64,000 nucleotides of DNA. Source: Blakeslea trispora (lineage: Eukaryota; Mucoromycota; Mucoromycetes; Mucorales; Choanephoraceae). The stretch is from positions 62,001 through 126,000 of the forward strand of contig JAIWNE010000030.1 in the NCBI GenBank assembly GCA_025331445.1. The letters are read 5' to 3'. Position numbers and translations under genes: made by a program. The notes below the pieces were generated by a model. The model was not told the origin of the DNA and did no database searches. It worked only from the letters and a program-made list of their open reading frames with translations. This document shows, one piece after another, positions 48,269 through 60,251 of this stretch; the stretch's first letter is position 1; every line of letters begins with the position of its first letter.

Positions 48269-50247
48269 TTATATTTCTCTAGGTATCAAACGAGTCACTC
48301 TTCCTAAGCATTTCGATTTGCCTTCTATAAACAAAATCTGTGCACCCAATCGCAAATAACGGGGCTCATGCATTAATCGAAATGTACATTTGCCTTCCCC
48401 TCCAGAGTGAATAGTTGCTGATTCTTTGTCGGATAGATCTGTCACAGATATCACTCGAGCATGCTGTCGAATAGAGCCTGAATGAATCATACCAGAAGTA
48501 CCCCGACTCACACCAATAGCATGAAACAGGACAACTAAATCAGCTTCAAATTCAAAATAGCACTGAGGATAATCCTCTGTACCCAGTAAGACCATGCCCC
48601 GATGTATTTTCCAAGCAATAGGCTCTTGAGGAAATTCAATAGCCAAGGTAGCTGTCTGGCCACAATGTACGAAATGAACAGGCATACGATGGCGATGGAT
48701 AGAGACGACATTGACTTTAGCAAATTCTCCTTTTGCATTAGGTCCCAAATAGTAATCCTGATGCTCCTTCACATTCACTCGTCCTTGACTCAATAAGCCG
48801 CCAATCACAATACCCACATCTATGATATAACTTGGTTCAGAGAAACAAAAACAATCAATGACAATCCTCTTGATTTTACCTGGTAAAGTATATACTTCTT
48901 CAATTTGAAACTCAACAGGCTCCTCTAACAATGTATCGTAATCCAACCGAGTAGGTTTAGGAAGACAATGAAAAAACTTTTGTAACAAAGGTATTCGAGA
49001 ACCAGTCACGTTAGAGACCATAAAGATAGGAATTTCAGGTCCTCTTCGGGCAAAATGAGAAGCACAAGTGGCCAAGTCATTTTCGGTCTGAACAACCACT
49101 GGAACCTTATTCATCCATGGAGACTTTAGGATCGTCAAGAGAGAATGTAATGTACGCCTGAGTTGATCGGGTGTAGCAATATCAGCCTTGGTAATGACCA
49201 CAAATACAGGTACATCAATCATGACTGCAATCGACAGATGTTCACGTGTAATATCAGCCACTGTGCCTGCATTTCCAGCAATCACCAGACAGGCGTAATC
49301 AGGAGCATAGCCCATCAGACCAGAAATGGTGGTTCGAAGGTATTTAGGGTACCCACAGGTATCTAGAAAAGTGACAATCTTACTGCTCGATTCACAGATT
49401 TGCTCCCATGTGCTCACATTAGTGGTGGCGTAATTGACTAGACCACCCTCTGAATCATAACCAATGATTTCATGCGAGATGGAAGAACTTCGACCTGACT
49501 CAAGTTCGTGGCGATGCCGCAGTAGATTCAAACGAGCTTTACCTCGGCCATTATCTTTAGCACCATGAGCCAAGTGACTCACCAAGGTGGATTTGCCTGC
49601 TCCTAATCCGCCTACAAGTACAATGCGGAGATCGGCAAATTGCTGAACTTGGTCATTACTCGGTCTTCGTCTTACTAAAATCTCAGCTACTTTCAGATCC
49701 TTTGACTGACGATTGAGTGTGAATTCTCGCATGACTGAGATATCGGCTTCCAGGGCAGTAGCCATTGTCCGCAGTGTTTCAATCGTTGTATTCATATCTT
49801 CGGTTGTTAATCCTGAAATGAATAAAGGGGTATACAAGAAAAAAAAGAATCATAATAAACGATGTCATTGTTTGTTTCTATTTTTGTCAAATCGCTCTTG
49901 TTGTTTTTACCTCTGATTGAACCATCATCCTCAATACCAATTTCATAGACAGCTTCACCATTCCCTTCAGATAATCTAGAGAGCGAAACATTAGCTTTTC
50001 TGCTTGTTTGATCATCGAGGGTATCATCTAACCTCCATTTCATTTGCGTGATTAAGTGCTCCAGCCTTTCAATTGATGTGTTTGTAAGTTTAAGCTAAAA
50101 TGTTGTTATAAAAGGGTTTATCGTATCAATATATACAATCTATGGTACCTTGTATTCTATATTGCCTTGGTCGTCCACTTCTGGAGGAAGGTTTCCATAA
50201 GGGTAACAGCGAGTCAATAATGATAACCCTGATGATCCTAATGCCAT
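48269..50247 (-). CDS. GTPBP1/GTPBP2-like translational GTPase with altered G1/G3
   Basis: GTP-binding protein of the GP-1 family (EF-Tu-related), linked to ribosome rescue and mRNA turnover. Exons start at 50247 (MALGSSGLSLLTRCYP), then LTNTSIERLEHLI, then a third exon with SIRGLTTEDMN. Motifs: G1 GGLGAGKST (family GNVDAGKST), then GAKDNGRGKARLNLLRHRHE and ESGRSSSISHEIIGYDSEG, G3 DTCGYPKYLRTT (family DLAGHEKYLKTT), G4 TKAD, then SNVTGSRIPLLQKFFHCLP. EF-Tu-like domains II and III follow to the end (LLSQGRVNVKE, GECTFRLMHEPRYL-type barrel). The His of DxxGH is replaced by Tyr. Role inferred from the family. Confidence 0.85.
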
Positions 50248-50827
50248 AATTCGATAATAAATAGATTTAAATATGCTGCAAAAAAGAGAGAGAGAGAAGA
50301 AAAAAAAATATATCAAGCGAGCTGAATCATTTCAATTTCTTTCTGAGTTTTAAAGAGATTAGAGAAAGAAATAAAAGAGGCATGAATAAATGAATAGGTT
50401 GATTCCGCAGTTAAGACACATAGTGAGTCATATACATAAAGTGAGATATGAGTTGCTTGCATTCTCAAGACATTGTCAAACAATAGCTTATTTCTCTCTT
50501 TTTTGTACCATTTCTTTTTTATTACTACATGTGCTAATTTTGCATAGGATGAATGGTAAAAAAAAAAGAGCTTTCTTAGAGGTAGCCTGCATAAAAAACA
50601 CTATAGGAATGTTTGCAACAAAAGTGAATAAATCAATGAATTCTGTTTTCTTTTTGCAAATTCTAAATTTAAATGTCAAATTTCTAATAGAAAAAAAAAG
50701 GGCATCAATTTGCTCACATATAATCATAAGTAAAAGACACTCAAAAAAGAGTGAAAGAGGGGGGGGGTATGGTTTTATTATGCAAAAGATACAAAATAAT
50801 AATAAATAAGTGCAATTCTCTTTTTCT
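50248..50827. other. Intergenic region with overlapping open stretches
   Basis: The two open stretches here (50390-50809 plus, 50488-50859 minus) overlap each other antisense, have no motifs and are A/T-driven. The stretch GGGGGGG near 50760-50767 and poly-A/T runs are the only marked features. No gene called. Confidence 0.4.
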
Positions 50828-51310
50828 TTAATCCAATTCCATTGGTTCAAACTCTTCATTGTCAGATTCTGAACTTGTCAGACTATCTGTGTCTTCATCA
50901 TCAATGATTTCTGTGATTCTAGGTGTTGTTTCATTCTTTTGATATAATACAAGAGGTCCCGAGGTTAAAGGAAAATAACTAACAAAAAAAAAGTCAGCAA
51001 AATCCATTCTCTTTTCTCTTTTCTCTCAACAATTACTTTACTCTGAAGGTGAATTAGACAAGATAAAATGAGGAATAGTATACCTTGATTCTCCTGACTT
51101 TTGCTCCATGGGTAACCATGTGCCATTCACATCCATCATATGTAGCGTATTGTTCAATGTGAATTTGGGTAATTCCTTTTTTGGTTCAATGTCTGTTTGA
51201 GTCGAGATCAGTCTCTTTTTGAAGCAGTGGGATTCAAAGTCGTCTGTCGTAGATCGCATGCGCTTTTTGGCGTTGTATTGATTAGGCACAAGTAAAGGAA
51301 AGACGTGCAT
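50828..51310 (-). CDS. Small acidic nuclear-like protein, unknown
   Basis: About 140 residues in two exons. First exon ends in ...FILSNSPSE-D with a GTAAAG donor near 51045; the second starts after TTAG and reads YFPLTSGPLVLYQ, then a strongly acidic end (EIIDDEDTDSLTSSESDNEE...MELD). N-terminus MHVFPLLVPNQYNAKKRMRS is basic and could direct nuclear import. Arrangement of a short basic N-terminus and acidic tail occurs in nuclear regulators, but I cannot name the family. Confidence 0.5.
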
Positions 51311-52388
51311 ATTAGAAGAAGCTAGAAGAGAAATGAAAGAAAAGAAAGGAAGAAGAAAAAAAAACTTGTGTTTTATAATTTCTTGAGCGGGAAATCAATT
51401 TGATTTTTTCTGGCACTTTCTTGTAAAGAATAAGGAGGAAAAAGGAAGAGAGAAGGGGGGGAGTGTATGAGAAACAGATACCACAAGAAATAAATAAATA
51501 AATAAAACAAAGAACCACATTATGCCAGTAGACTTTACCCTGAGAAAAGAAGAGCTATTTTATAAGCAGCAAGTCAAGCAATCTCAATCTTTTTTCGCTC
51601 TCTCTCTCTCTCTCTATCTTTCCTCTTTTTCTCTGTATAAGTATGTGTGAATGAATGATTTAATTGTTTGCGAACCTATCCATTCTTTCTTCTTTTCGCA
51701 CACACGCACACTTTCTCGAGAAAAAAAATGATTTTTAAGTTTCCGGTAGTAACACAGACTTAAGAAAATACTCATCATAGTCTATTTGAAACTCAGCATC
51801 GAGAGGTCTTTCGGTAAGGCTTCAGTTCAATCTATGGAATCCTCCTTCTGAATAAATCATATAAAGAATGGTAGAGTATCTTCTCCATCCCTCTAATTTA
51901 GCCAAGTCGATCTCTTCATCTATGTACAACACGCACACTCTCTTTCTTTTTTTTTCTTTGAATCAATGACACACGAGGATGGATGTTTGCCAGATAAATC
52001 AATAGATGGATGGATATCTTATTAAAACAACGAGAGAGAGAGAGAAACAGAGACCAATGATCAATGACATGCAGAGATTGGAGAAAAACATAATGACTTG
52101 TTGCGATGAAACCTACACCACTTGCCTATTCCTCTCTCTTTCTCATCCATTCACTTATTTTCTCGCTCCTCAGTTCAATACGTGGATTTTCTCAACACAT
52201 TACTTTTTTTTCTTTCCAAAACATTGGCAGCTGAATCGATCCTGCCAGTTACATTGACATGCTTATTTTCGTTTTTATTTTGTGGATATATAAAGCACGA
52301 CAACGAAAAAGAAAGAAAGAGAGAAAACAGATGAATGAGATGACTTGTTTCAATAGAACCTTCGTTATTGATTTTGTTTATCTTATAG
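51311..52388. other. Upstream region / probable long first intron of eL37
   Basis: About 1.1 kb without a supported protein gene. It contains CT- and AG-rich tracts (51598-51615, 52033-52049). A candidate first coding exon for eL37 is the ATG at 51868-51870, followed directly by GTAGAG, which would make a 518-nt first intron. I looked for a snoRNA in it; no convincing C/D or H/ACA box pair was seen. Confidence 0.35.
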
Positions 52389-52725
52389 ACCAAGGGTACC
52401 AGCTCATTCGGTAAGCGTCACACCAAGACTCACACTTTGTGCCGCCGTTGTGGCAACCGCTCTTTCCACAAGCAAAAGAAGACTTGTGCTCAATGTGGTT
52501 ACCCCGCTGCCAAGACCAGATCTTGTAAGTTGAATTTGTTTATGTCTTAGCATGTTTATGCTCACCTTATTCTCTCTCTCTTTTTTAGTCAACTGGTCCG
52601 AAAAGGGTAAGCGTAGAAAGACTACCGGTACTGGTCGTATGGCCCACTTGAAGGATGTTCAACGTCGTTTCAAGAACGGTTTCCGTGAAGGTACTCAAGC
52701 CAAGAAGGTCACTGCTTCTGCTTAA
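52389..52725 (+). CDS. RPL37: 60S ribosomal protein eL37 (exons 2-3)
   Basis: Cytosolic ribosomal protein eL37. From the TTATAG acceptor at 52388: [20 protein letters not shown], a zinc ribbon [20 protein letters not shown] (CX2C-X14-CX2C), AAKTRS, then after one intron (GTAAGT...TTTTAG) [20 protein letters not shown] and the end AKKVTASA. This matches eL37 nearly residue by residue in the conserved part. The start Met is on an upstream exon, probably the lone ATG at 51868, since exon 2 begins exactly at codon 2. Codon use here is enriched in C-ending codons (CGT, GGT, AAG), as expected for a highly expressed gene. Confidence 0.93.
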
Positions 52726-52956
52726 ATAAACATCTGATTTTTCATATTATTTAAAATAAACTTGTTTACTTCTCTCCCTCTCCTTTTATTGTTCTTTCTT
52801 CTTATCTCCCCCCCCCCCTCCTTCCCTCCCTTTTTTTCTTACTCCTTTATTTTCTTTACAATAACATTTTTCAAGTTGTGCATAAGTGTGCGTGTATATA
52901 TATATATATTACAGATGATCCGACATTATAAAAAAAAGCTTATTCACAACAATAAA

Positions 52957-54255
52957 TCAAAGAATACCAGAATCATTAAGTTGACTTTGAATCAATGTCT
53001 CCCTTATGCCTTGGAATGTATGATCCATCTAATCAAAAAGAAAGAAGCATATGTATTAAAGAGGAGTGTCTTTATCACAAAATAATAAATAAAGGGGACT
53101 TACATTAGTAGTAGAAGTTGCTTGTGTTAAACTAGTTTAGCGAAAATAAGTAAATAAATAAGCATCAGAAAATAAGAAAAAAAAATACTTACTGTGGATA
53201 AATCTTCAATTTGGCACGGTTCATTTGATTGAATCGCCATAAAATGTATTTTGCTGCAAGATTGACTTTCTTACCTCCACCATAGTCAGGAAAGTACTTT
53301 TCTAATGGCACCTTCTTAATCTTCTCTTTAAATATATCCACCTTATTTAAGAATAAGATGATTGTAGTCGTAGAGAACCAACGGCTATTGATGACCGATT
53401 CAAACAGCACCAGGCTCTCCATCATCCGGTTCTGCCTGGACTCTTCTAAGAGCACTTGATCGTATTCCGAGAGTGAGACACAAAACACAATGGAATCGAC
53501 TGACTCAAAGCAATGAATCCATTTCTTTCGTTCAGAACGTTGACCGCCCACATCAAACATATGAATGGTGATTTTGTTGATACTGAATCGTGTCTCTACA
53601 ATGCCTGTTGTTTTTGAACGTGCATGAACTACATCTTGTGTGGTTGGAATGTAGTCTGGTTGTGCTATTCGGTCTAGGTTTTCAAAGAAACTTATAGCAG
53701 ACACATGAATAAAAAAGGGCTAATAAAATAGACCAGAACTTACTAGGCTGCTGAATCCATCAGATAGAATTCAGATGCATGTGCCTCTAACATGGAACTG
53801 ACAACAGAGGTAGGCCAGAGTGAGAGAACGGCATCGACAAATAAAGGATCTAGTGTATCTTCTGTCAGACGGTAGTCAATGATGCGTTGTATCTCGTACT
53901 CTAGCTTTTCAGATTGAATGGGATAGTCAAACTGCCTTAATGCATTGGCCACCATGTGTGCTGATTGAATGATATTTCGGAAGACTGTCAATCGCCAATT
54001 CTTTAATTCTTCTGTTGTATAACCATTTTGGTGTAAAATCTTCATTTGTTTAAAGATGGTTGATTTTCCAGATTCACCACTGCCTAAGAAATTGCATGAA
54101 TAAAGTGGTTTCCATGATTCTGTTTGCTCTCATTTACCCAGCAATAACATTTTGAATTCCTTTTTTCGGTTTTTATCATCTTGTTCAATTGTCTTGTCAA
54201 TCTTATAGCTATGTAATTTCTCATCTCTTTCTTCACTTGATAAACAGGCACCCAT
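52957..54255 (-). CDS. Heterotrimeric G-protein alpha subunit
   Basis: Signal-transducing GTPase at the plasma membrane, coupled to GPCRs. Start at 54255: [13 protein letters not shown] has Gly2 for myristoylation and Cys4 for palmitoylation. G1 [10 protein letters not shown], switch I Arg in [11 protein letters not shown]3 [16 protein letters not shown]4 LNKVD (usually NKKD), G5 TQAT. The helical domain lies at about residues 60-180. The last two exons read [10 protein letters not shown] and [17 protein letters not shown], ending NDSGIL; the pertussis-toxin Cys (family CGLF-type end) is replaced by Ser. Length about 350 residues, the usual size. Subgroup not clear. An unusual G5 (no Cys before Ala) is noted. 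Confidence 0.9.
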
Positions 54256-54443
54256 TTTGAATGAAAAAAAAGAAAAAAAAATAGGAGCAGAAGAAGAAAA
54301 AAACAATAATAATATGAATAATATTTCTTAAAAAAAAACATAAGCTCATATTTATAAACAAAAGAAAGGAGGAAAGAGGGGGGAGGGCGACCATATTAGA
54401 ATTAAGGGGGGAGGAGGAAAATGACTTATTTTCTTTAACTCTC

Positions 54444-55111
54444 CTATTGTTTTTTTGTCTTTTCTACATAATCAGCCCAACTGCCAACGTAATTTTGAAG
54501 GCTAATATTGTCTTTAGCATAAAAATAACCGATAAAACGATAGATAACTTACTGTTCATATCCTAATTCAGAGAGATAAAGAGCTGCCTTTGTGCTACGA
54601 ACACCACCTAAACAATAAAGAGTGATGTTATCATCCTTTTGAGGCTTTTCAAATCCAAATTGTTGTTTAAAATCATCCTCTGAAAGATCCCAAGCACCAA
54701 CAAATTGACTCTATCATTATTTAGATTTAGTCATTTTTTTTTCGAGCAATAAGTACATGCTATTCTTTACAAGGGGAATATTGTTGGCAGTTGGAATGAG
54801 ACCGCCAGCGACTTCTTTTGTTTCTCGAACATCAATTAAGCACTACATGTAATTTCTTTCGTTTGTTACACTCCAAAAATACTATTTTTTGTTTTTACCT
54901 TGTTTTGACTTTGGATCAATTGTTGAATATCATTAAAATCAATGACCTTAAAGGGCATGGTTGATTGAGTGTTGTATTGACGGTGAATGACAGGTACACT
55001 AGGACGCGTCAAGGACAGACATGATTGTGGTCTAAAATAGACAGGTGTAGTGATACTTTGTACACGAGTCATTCGAGACAACAAGATACGTGCTATTCTA
55101 CGAGAAGCCAT
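54444..55111 (-). CDS. Mitochondrial rhodanese-domain sulfurtransferase
   Basis: Single rhodanese domain of about 100 residues after an Arg/Ser-rich presequence (MASRRIARILLSRMTRVQSI), so a mitochondrial matrix location is inferred. Domain order: FKVIDFNDIQQLIQSQ, CLIDVRETKEVAGGLIPTA, NNIPLSQF, then the active-site loop LYCLGGVRSTKAALYLSELG (catalytic Cys in YC, then GVRS instead of the common GxRS), then NYVGSWADYVEKTKKQ. Four exons. It transfers sulfur from thiosulfate to acceptors; the natural substrate is not known. Starts at 55111. Confidence 0.87.
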
Positions 55112-55355
55112 GATATATATAAAACAAAAGAACACAATCAAGAGCAAAAAGAAAGGTGAGAAAAAAAATTAAAAATCAAAAAAGAAGTGCCTATTGAGGT
55201 TACACTAAATTGCATCAAAATCAACATGAAAGAGCAAAACAAGCTGACATTTCCGGATTTTTGGGAGAAATTAACGTGCTATCATTCAAGGATTCTTTTC
55301 ATTAGATATCTCTCTAATAGAATAAGCTTTTTTTTATATATTAAATAGAAGGACC

Positions 55356-57064
55356 TTAATCATCCATTTCCATAGATTCTTCCGCTAGTGCTTCTGTAGA
55401 AGGTACTTGGCTTGCTTTACTAGCCTCATAGTATTGGTTAGGATGTTCAATGATATCTACTTGCTTGGCTGTACGTGTCACTTCAAAATGACGAGTACAG
55501 GCCACTTGGTAATGTCGATTGCGTACGAGTTCCAAAATTTCATTGATATGAGTAGAACTGATTTTATCTTTCTGAAGTCTATTTTCGAGATTGTTGGCAG
55601 AGAAATGACGAAAGGGACAACCATGATGATCGCCAGTTGAAGGTGGATTGCCTGTGATGATTTTAATACAGCTTATATGAAAAAAAAAGCTCAGTTAGCT
55701 CATGTCTTTTTTTCTTTCTTTCTCTCCTTTTTTTTTTTACCTGAGAGGTGCATAGTTAGTATGTTTTCCTTCTAAACCATAGCTGTGTCGAATATTGTAA
55801 GCATGTTCTTTGTTGAATTTATCATCTGTGAAGTTGGAAAATGCAGTTCTCCAGAACAAAAGTGCCTCTTCCACCGAAAGACCAATCCCCTTAAGAAACA
55901 ATCCATATTGAAATCGACCATCATGACGAAGATGTTTATCAGCACGTAATGCTTCATGCAAATTACGCATACAGAGAGGTGCATGATGATGAACTGCCTA
56001 AGAAAAAAAAACATGTCAATCAAACGATATGCTTGCAAAAAAAAAAAAAAAAAAAAAAAAAACTTACTGCATCAACTTGAGAAGCAGAGATGGATTCAGA
56101 ATTGGCTTGATCTGCAGAACCATAGGATTTGCCTACATATTGTTTCTCCACATTTAGTAAGATAGGCTTCAATCGATCATCTTCTTCTAATCTCGGTAAT
56201 AATTTGGCTGTGGCATCTAAGGCTCTTTCCAAATAATTCTTAAATTCAAGCATCACCAAATTGATCTGTTCTGTCATGGGCACATAGGCTTTTCCTTTCT
56301 TTACATAGACAGATCGATTGCCTACCATGGTTGGTACTTTCTCAAAAGCCACTTCAAAAAAGGTCTCTGAGGAAACATACTCTGCAGCAGACATGCCTTG
56401 TTTTGGTCTTGAACAAATCTCCAACTGTTCACGTATCGCTTCTTTTTCTTCACTAGTCAACTTAAACCGGAACTAAGTATAATCTTTAAACTTTTGGATG
56501 TTCACTTACAATCTTCCAGTTCAAGTTCAAATCATTCAAGAAATTCTTTTTTTCTTCCATTGGTTCTTGTTCAAATCGGTATTGAAATAAAGTACACTCT
56601 TGCTTTATGAACCACTGGCGTAAATCATCACTTGGAGAGAAATAAGTCAGGACATAAATATAGATCCTTCTAAAAGCCTCTTACCTTCTACAATAAGCCA
56701 TGCGCAATACAAAATGACTAATGTGATCTTTACGTCTCTCTTCATAGAGATCCACTGATTTTGATAGATTGGATCTCAAAGGTAAATGCTGTTCCAACAC
56801 TTGAGGAAGTTCAGTTTTGAGATCCTTGTTGCGTAAAGAAGCTGCCTCAATCGCCCGAAGTACCTGAAGACGATCAAGTGCAAACCCTTCAAACTCTTCA
56901 ATCGTAATTTCAGCAGGTGGGGGCTTTAAATAAAAATTGAGTCGAAAGGGATAGTCCAAATCGAGTCGGTGGTTTCGTCCGTTCTCTGAAAACACAAGGC
57001 GGCCTGTATTGGCTGACTGAGAAGCAGCTGTAAAACGGTTGACTCTATTTTTACTTTTGAGCAT
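55356..57064 (-). CDS. PRI2: DNA primase large subunit (PriL / Pri2)
   Basis: Large, iron-sulfur subunit of the primase-polymerase-alpha complex that makes RNA-DNA primers. Six exons, start at 57064 ([13 protein letters not shown]). Order: N-terminal domain ([38 protein letters not shown]), middle linker with [13 protein letters not shown] and [24 protein letters not shown] segment, then the FeS domain with four Cys: [27 protein letters not shown] and [27 protein letters not shown] is a hallmark of the family. An intron just after VDA contains a run of about 27 T on the coding strand next to its donor. Gene call secure. Confidence 0.93.
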
Positions 57065-57163
57065 AATATGAAAAAGGAGGAGGAGGAGGTGGGGGAAACA
57101 CGAAAAAAAAATGAAAAAAAACACGAACACGTCCACAAAAAATAAATGGAGATTGAAAATTTA

Positions 57164-59383
57164 TTAGGATTGTTGCTTTTTCGTTTCATTAAGTTCATGT
57201 TTTAATGCTTCAAATTCACCTTGTTGTTCAGCCAAAGACATTTTAAGATGAATCATCTGTGATTCTGTCTCTGTTAACTGACTAGACAAATGAGCATTAT
57301 CACTAGCCAACCTCTGGTTCTCTGATCGAAGTGATTGTAGTTCTTTCTCAAAGGAAGCCTTGATACGAGCTAGATCGTTCTTTAGCTGATCTTTTTCATC
57401 CTCTGTGCGGGCATGATCCATCTTGGCATCAATGATCTTTTGAGTCAGTTCCTTGGTCTCATTCTTGGCCAACTGTAGTTGTCCTTCCACAGCTCGGATA
57501 TGCTCTGTCAGTTGACCGTTGACACGGCGTAAATTATCTTCTTGAGAACTTGATTTACTTTCGCGTGCCTCATCCCCTGTAAACTGCTGAGCTAATCGTG
57601 CCATAAAACGAGCAGGTAAATCAACACGGTAAGTATCTTCGACAAAGCTGTTGCTATCGTCACCAAAGACAGCAAAGACACCGTTGCATAGGAAATCAAC
57701 CAAGGTCTCAAAATGAAGTTTCAGGATCTTTTCTTGGTTACGTACAATCAGGGCTAAGCCAATCTGAACAAGGACTTGAGTGCCCTCAATCAGTACGAGA
57801 TCAATGACTCGGAAAGCAAACTCAATAGGGCAGCGATAGGCAAAGAGTGTGATAAACCATTGAGAAGCATACATGGAAGGTGTCACACCTTCATTTTCCA
57901 TATGACGATGAATGACAGGTAGTTTTTGTTGAAAGACATTATCGAATTGATAGATGTGTTGATGTAATATTTCCATACGAGGTGTGAAATGGCCTCGTAA
58001 ACCATATTTGCCCATCAATTTAATCAATACACAAAATGCATTTTCTTCAGACATCTAATGTTTAAGCAGAGAGATAGGTCAGAGAGAATAATCTCAAACA
58101 CATACAATCATCTACATTACATGTAATAGAAGACAACCAATGATAAAGGCTAATCCTTGACAATAGCCTACTTCTTGATCAAAGACACTATAGGCTTTAG
58201 CTACATTGAATAAGGATTGTCGACCTGACTCTTGCATGAAATAAGGGTGATTAGGAAATGTTCTGGATATGTCGCGTTGAATCTGTTTCTCAAACGGACT
58301 GTTGGATCGTTTAAGGATGTCTCTGTATTCTGTTTCCATATCAAAACTATCTCGGGATTTCGAAATCAGTTGCCATAGCAGACCACGAATGGGGGAAGGA
58401 ATACCACCATTTTTCGATAGATTTTGTCGTAAATCATCCATCTGTGTTTCTATCACTCGACCAAAATCATCAATCACCATAGCCCAAAAATCTATATATA
58501 TAAAAATTGATGTAATTTTTTTTTTTTAGTTAGTGAGTTATTAAACACTAGGATAACAAAACCAAAATTCATTTTTTTTTTTACCCCAATCATAGCTATT
58601 GTTCTGATAGCCGCCTTTATCTCGGTAATGGCCCAATTCTTCCATGGCTAGTTCTTTCAACATGACATGTTTCTCAGAATCGTATTTATGATCGTTATGA
58701 GAGAATCGTCTGAATCGAGAGACAAGTTTATCGAAATGACGATGGTTGGCACCAGGTGAACGAGGTGTGCCTATGACTTGAGGTTTATCGGAATAACGTT
58801 TGCTCTGTCGTCTCTGGTATGATTCGGATGGTCTTGAAATCGACTGAACAGAGACGACAGAAGCGGGTCGGGTCACATTGGCTGCTTTAAAAGGGTTATT
58901 GAAAGAGGACAGAATACTGTAACGAGCACTGTTCTGACTTGTGCTACTGCGATGGGTATCTTTTGAGTTACGACTACCGGATATGGAGCGTTGTCGAGCA
59001 GGAGGGTTTTTGAGGATAGGAACTGATTTGCTGTATTTTTCATCTGGCCAGACTTGATGTGGTGTGGTTGCATTTGTATCAATCGAATCATCGTCGTCAC
59101 TGGTCGCTGTAGAAGTGGTGGAAGGCACGGCTGGCATAGCCTTCTTCTTGACCTGTTCAAAGTCTGATTCGTCTCCACTTGAAGACTCGTCATCCGTTCT
59201 GACATGGATCTTGAAACCAAAGTGATCCATGTACTCATGGCTATTGGGATTCAGTAAGGCGTCATCCACCACGTCCAAATCATATTCAGCCATTTCTAAG
59301 CTTTCATCATTTTCGTCGTATTCTGATCCTGAATCATAGTATTCTTGACGATGTTTAATAGGTGTATCGTAAAGTGTTGTCAT
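57164..59383 (-). CDS. TBC-domain Rab-GTPase-activating protein (Gyp5/EVI5 type)
   Basis: GAP for Ypt/Rab GTPases in vesicle traffic. Start at 59383 (MTTLYDTPIKHRQEYYDSG). N-terminal 280 residues are acidic and Ser-rich, low complexity. TBC domain: GGIPSPIRGLLWQLISKS, Arg finger IQRDISRTFPNHPYF, Gln finger VGYCQGLAFIIGCLLLHM, KLMGKYGLRGHFTP, QWFITLFAYRCPIEFAFRVID. A long coiled coil (NLRRVNGQLTEHIRAVEGQL, AEQQGEFEALKHELNETKKQ) follows. This order (TBC then coiled coil) fits Gyp5/EVI5. Catalytic Arg and Gln are both present, so activity is expected. Four exons. Confidence 0.9.
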
Positions 59384-60251
59384 TGTTTCTTGTGAAATAA
59401 AAGAAGGAATTAAGAAAAAAAGGAAAAAAAAATCGAAAAAGAAGAGGGGGGGGAGAAAAGCGGAAGGGAGGAGAGTCAATGTAGTTCTTGTGTTACTTGG
59501 TAACTGATTTAATTTCAATTAAACTCAAAAGCTCATTTGACAACAAATATCCATCTACAAGTAAGTCCAAAGAAACACAGTTGCTTTGAAAGAACAAATC
59601 AGGGTGGGGGGGGAGGGTGAGAAAGAAGAAAACTGGAAGGGGGGGAATAGAATGTTCTCAAACCTCCCTAATACTGACACTATGGAATATGATGTTCTCC
59701 TAAGCTTGCCTCTGAAAACAATCTCCCTCACTTTGTTAATACAATTAATTTCTCATAAATGGTTTATTCTATTAATATGTGGCTTATATGTCAACAAAGA
59801 AAATGATCATCCTTTGTTTTGCTGTTGCTTATTCTGTCAAGTTGCCATAACAACCATTTCATTGTGTTTATATTCTAATAGCTGACTTTTTATAGGGAAA
59901 TGGAATAATTTTGGTTTCCAGGTTAAAGCGTACCACCATGGATAACAAAGCCAGACAGAGCTCATTTTTTTTTCCATGAATAAAAAACACGTAAGAGCCA
60001 AACGCGAAACAGCCAAAAAGAACACGAAAAGAGACAGGAGATAGAGAGAAAAGAAAGAAAGGATAAATTCGTTACGTCATCAATATTTATTAATGTTTGT
60101 TTATTTTATTTTTTGTATAAACTAGCCGCTGTCTCTTATTTTGTCTTTTGTTTTCTTTTTTAAAAAGGAGAAGTCATTTCGATAAAGGTATTGGTGTTCG
60201 TGAATAGGTGTGTGTTTGTACGTGTATACCTGATCTAGCACTGACTTGAAG
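59384..60251. other. Divergent promoter (TBC / Cdh1-type genes)
   Basis: About 870 bp between two divergent starts. Poly-purine/G tracts (GGGGGGGGA near 59445-59453; GGGGGG near 59605 and 59640). No gene seen; short open stretches have no motifs. Confidence 0.4.

Noticed and set aside
50390..50859. Two antisense open stretches of 139 and 123 codons
   Set aside because: They overlap on opposite strands, are low-complexity A/T and show no family pattern.
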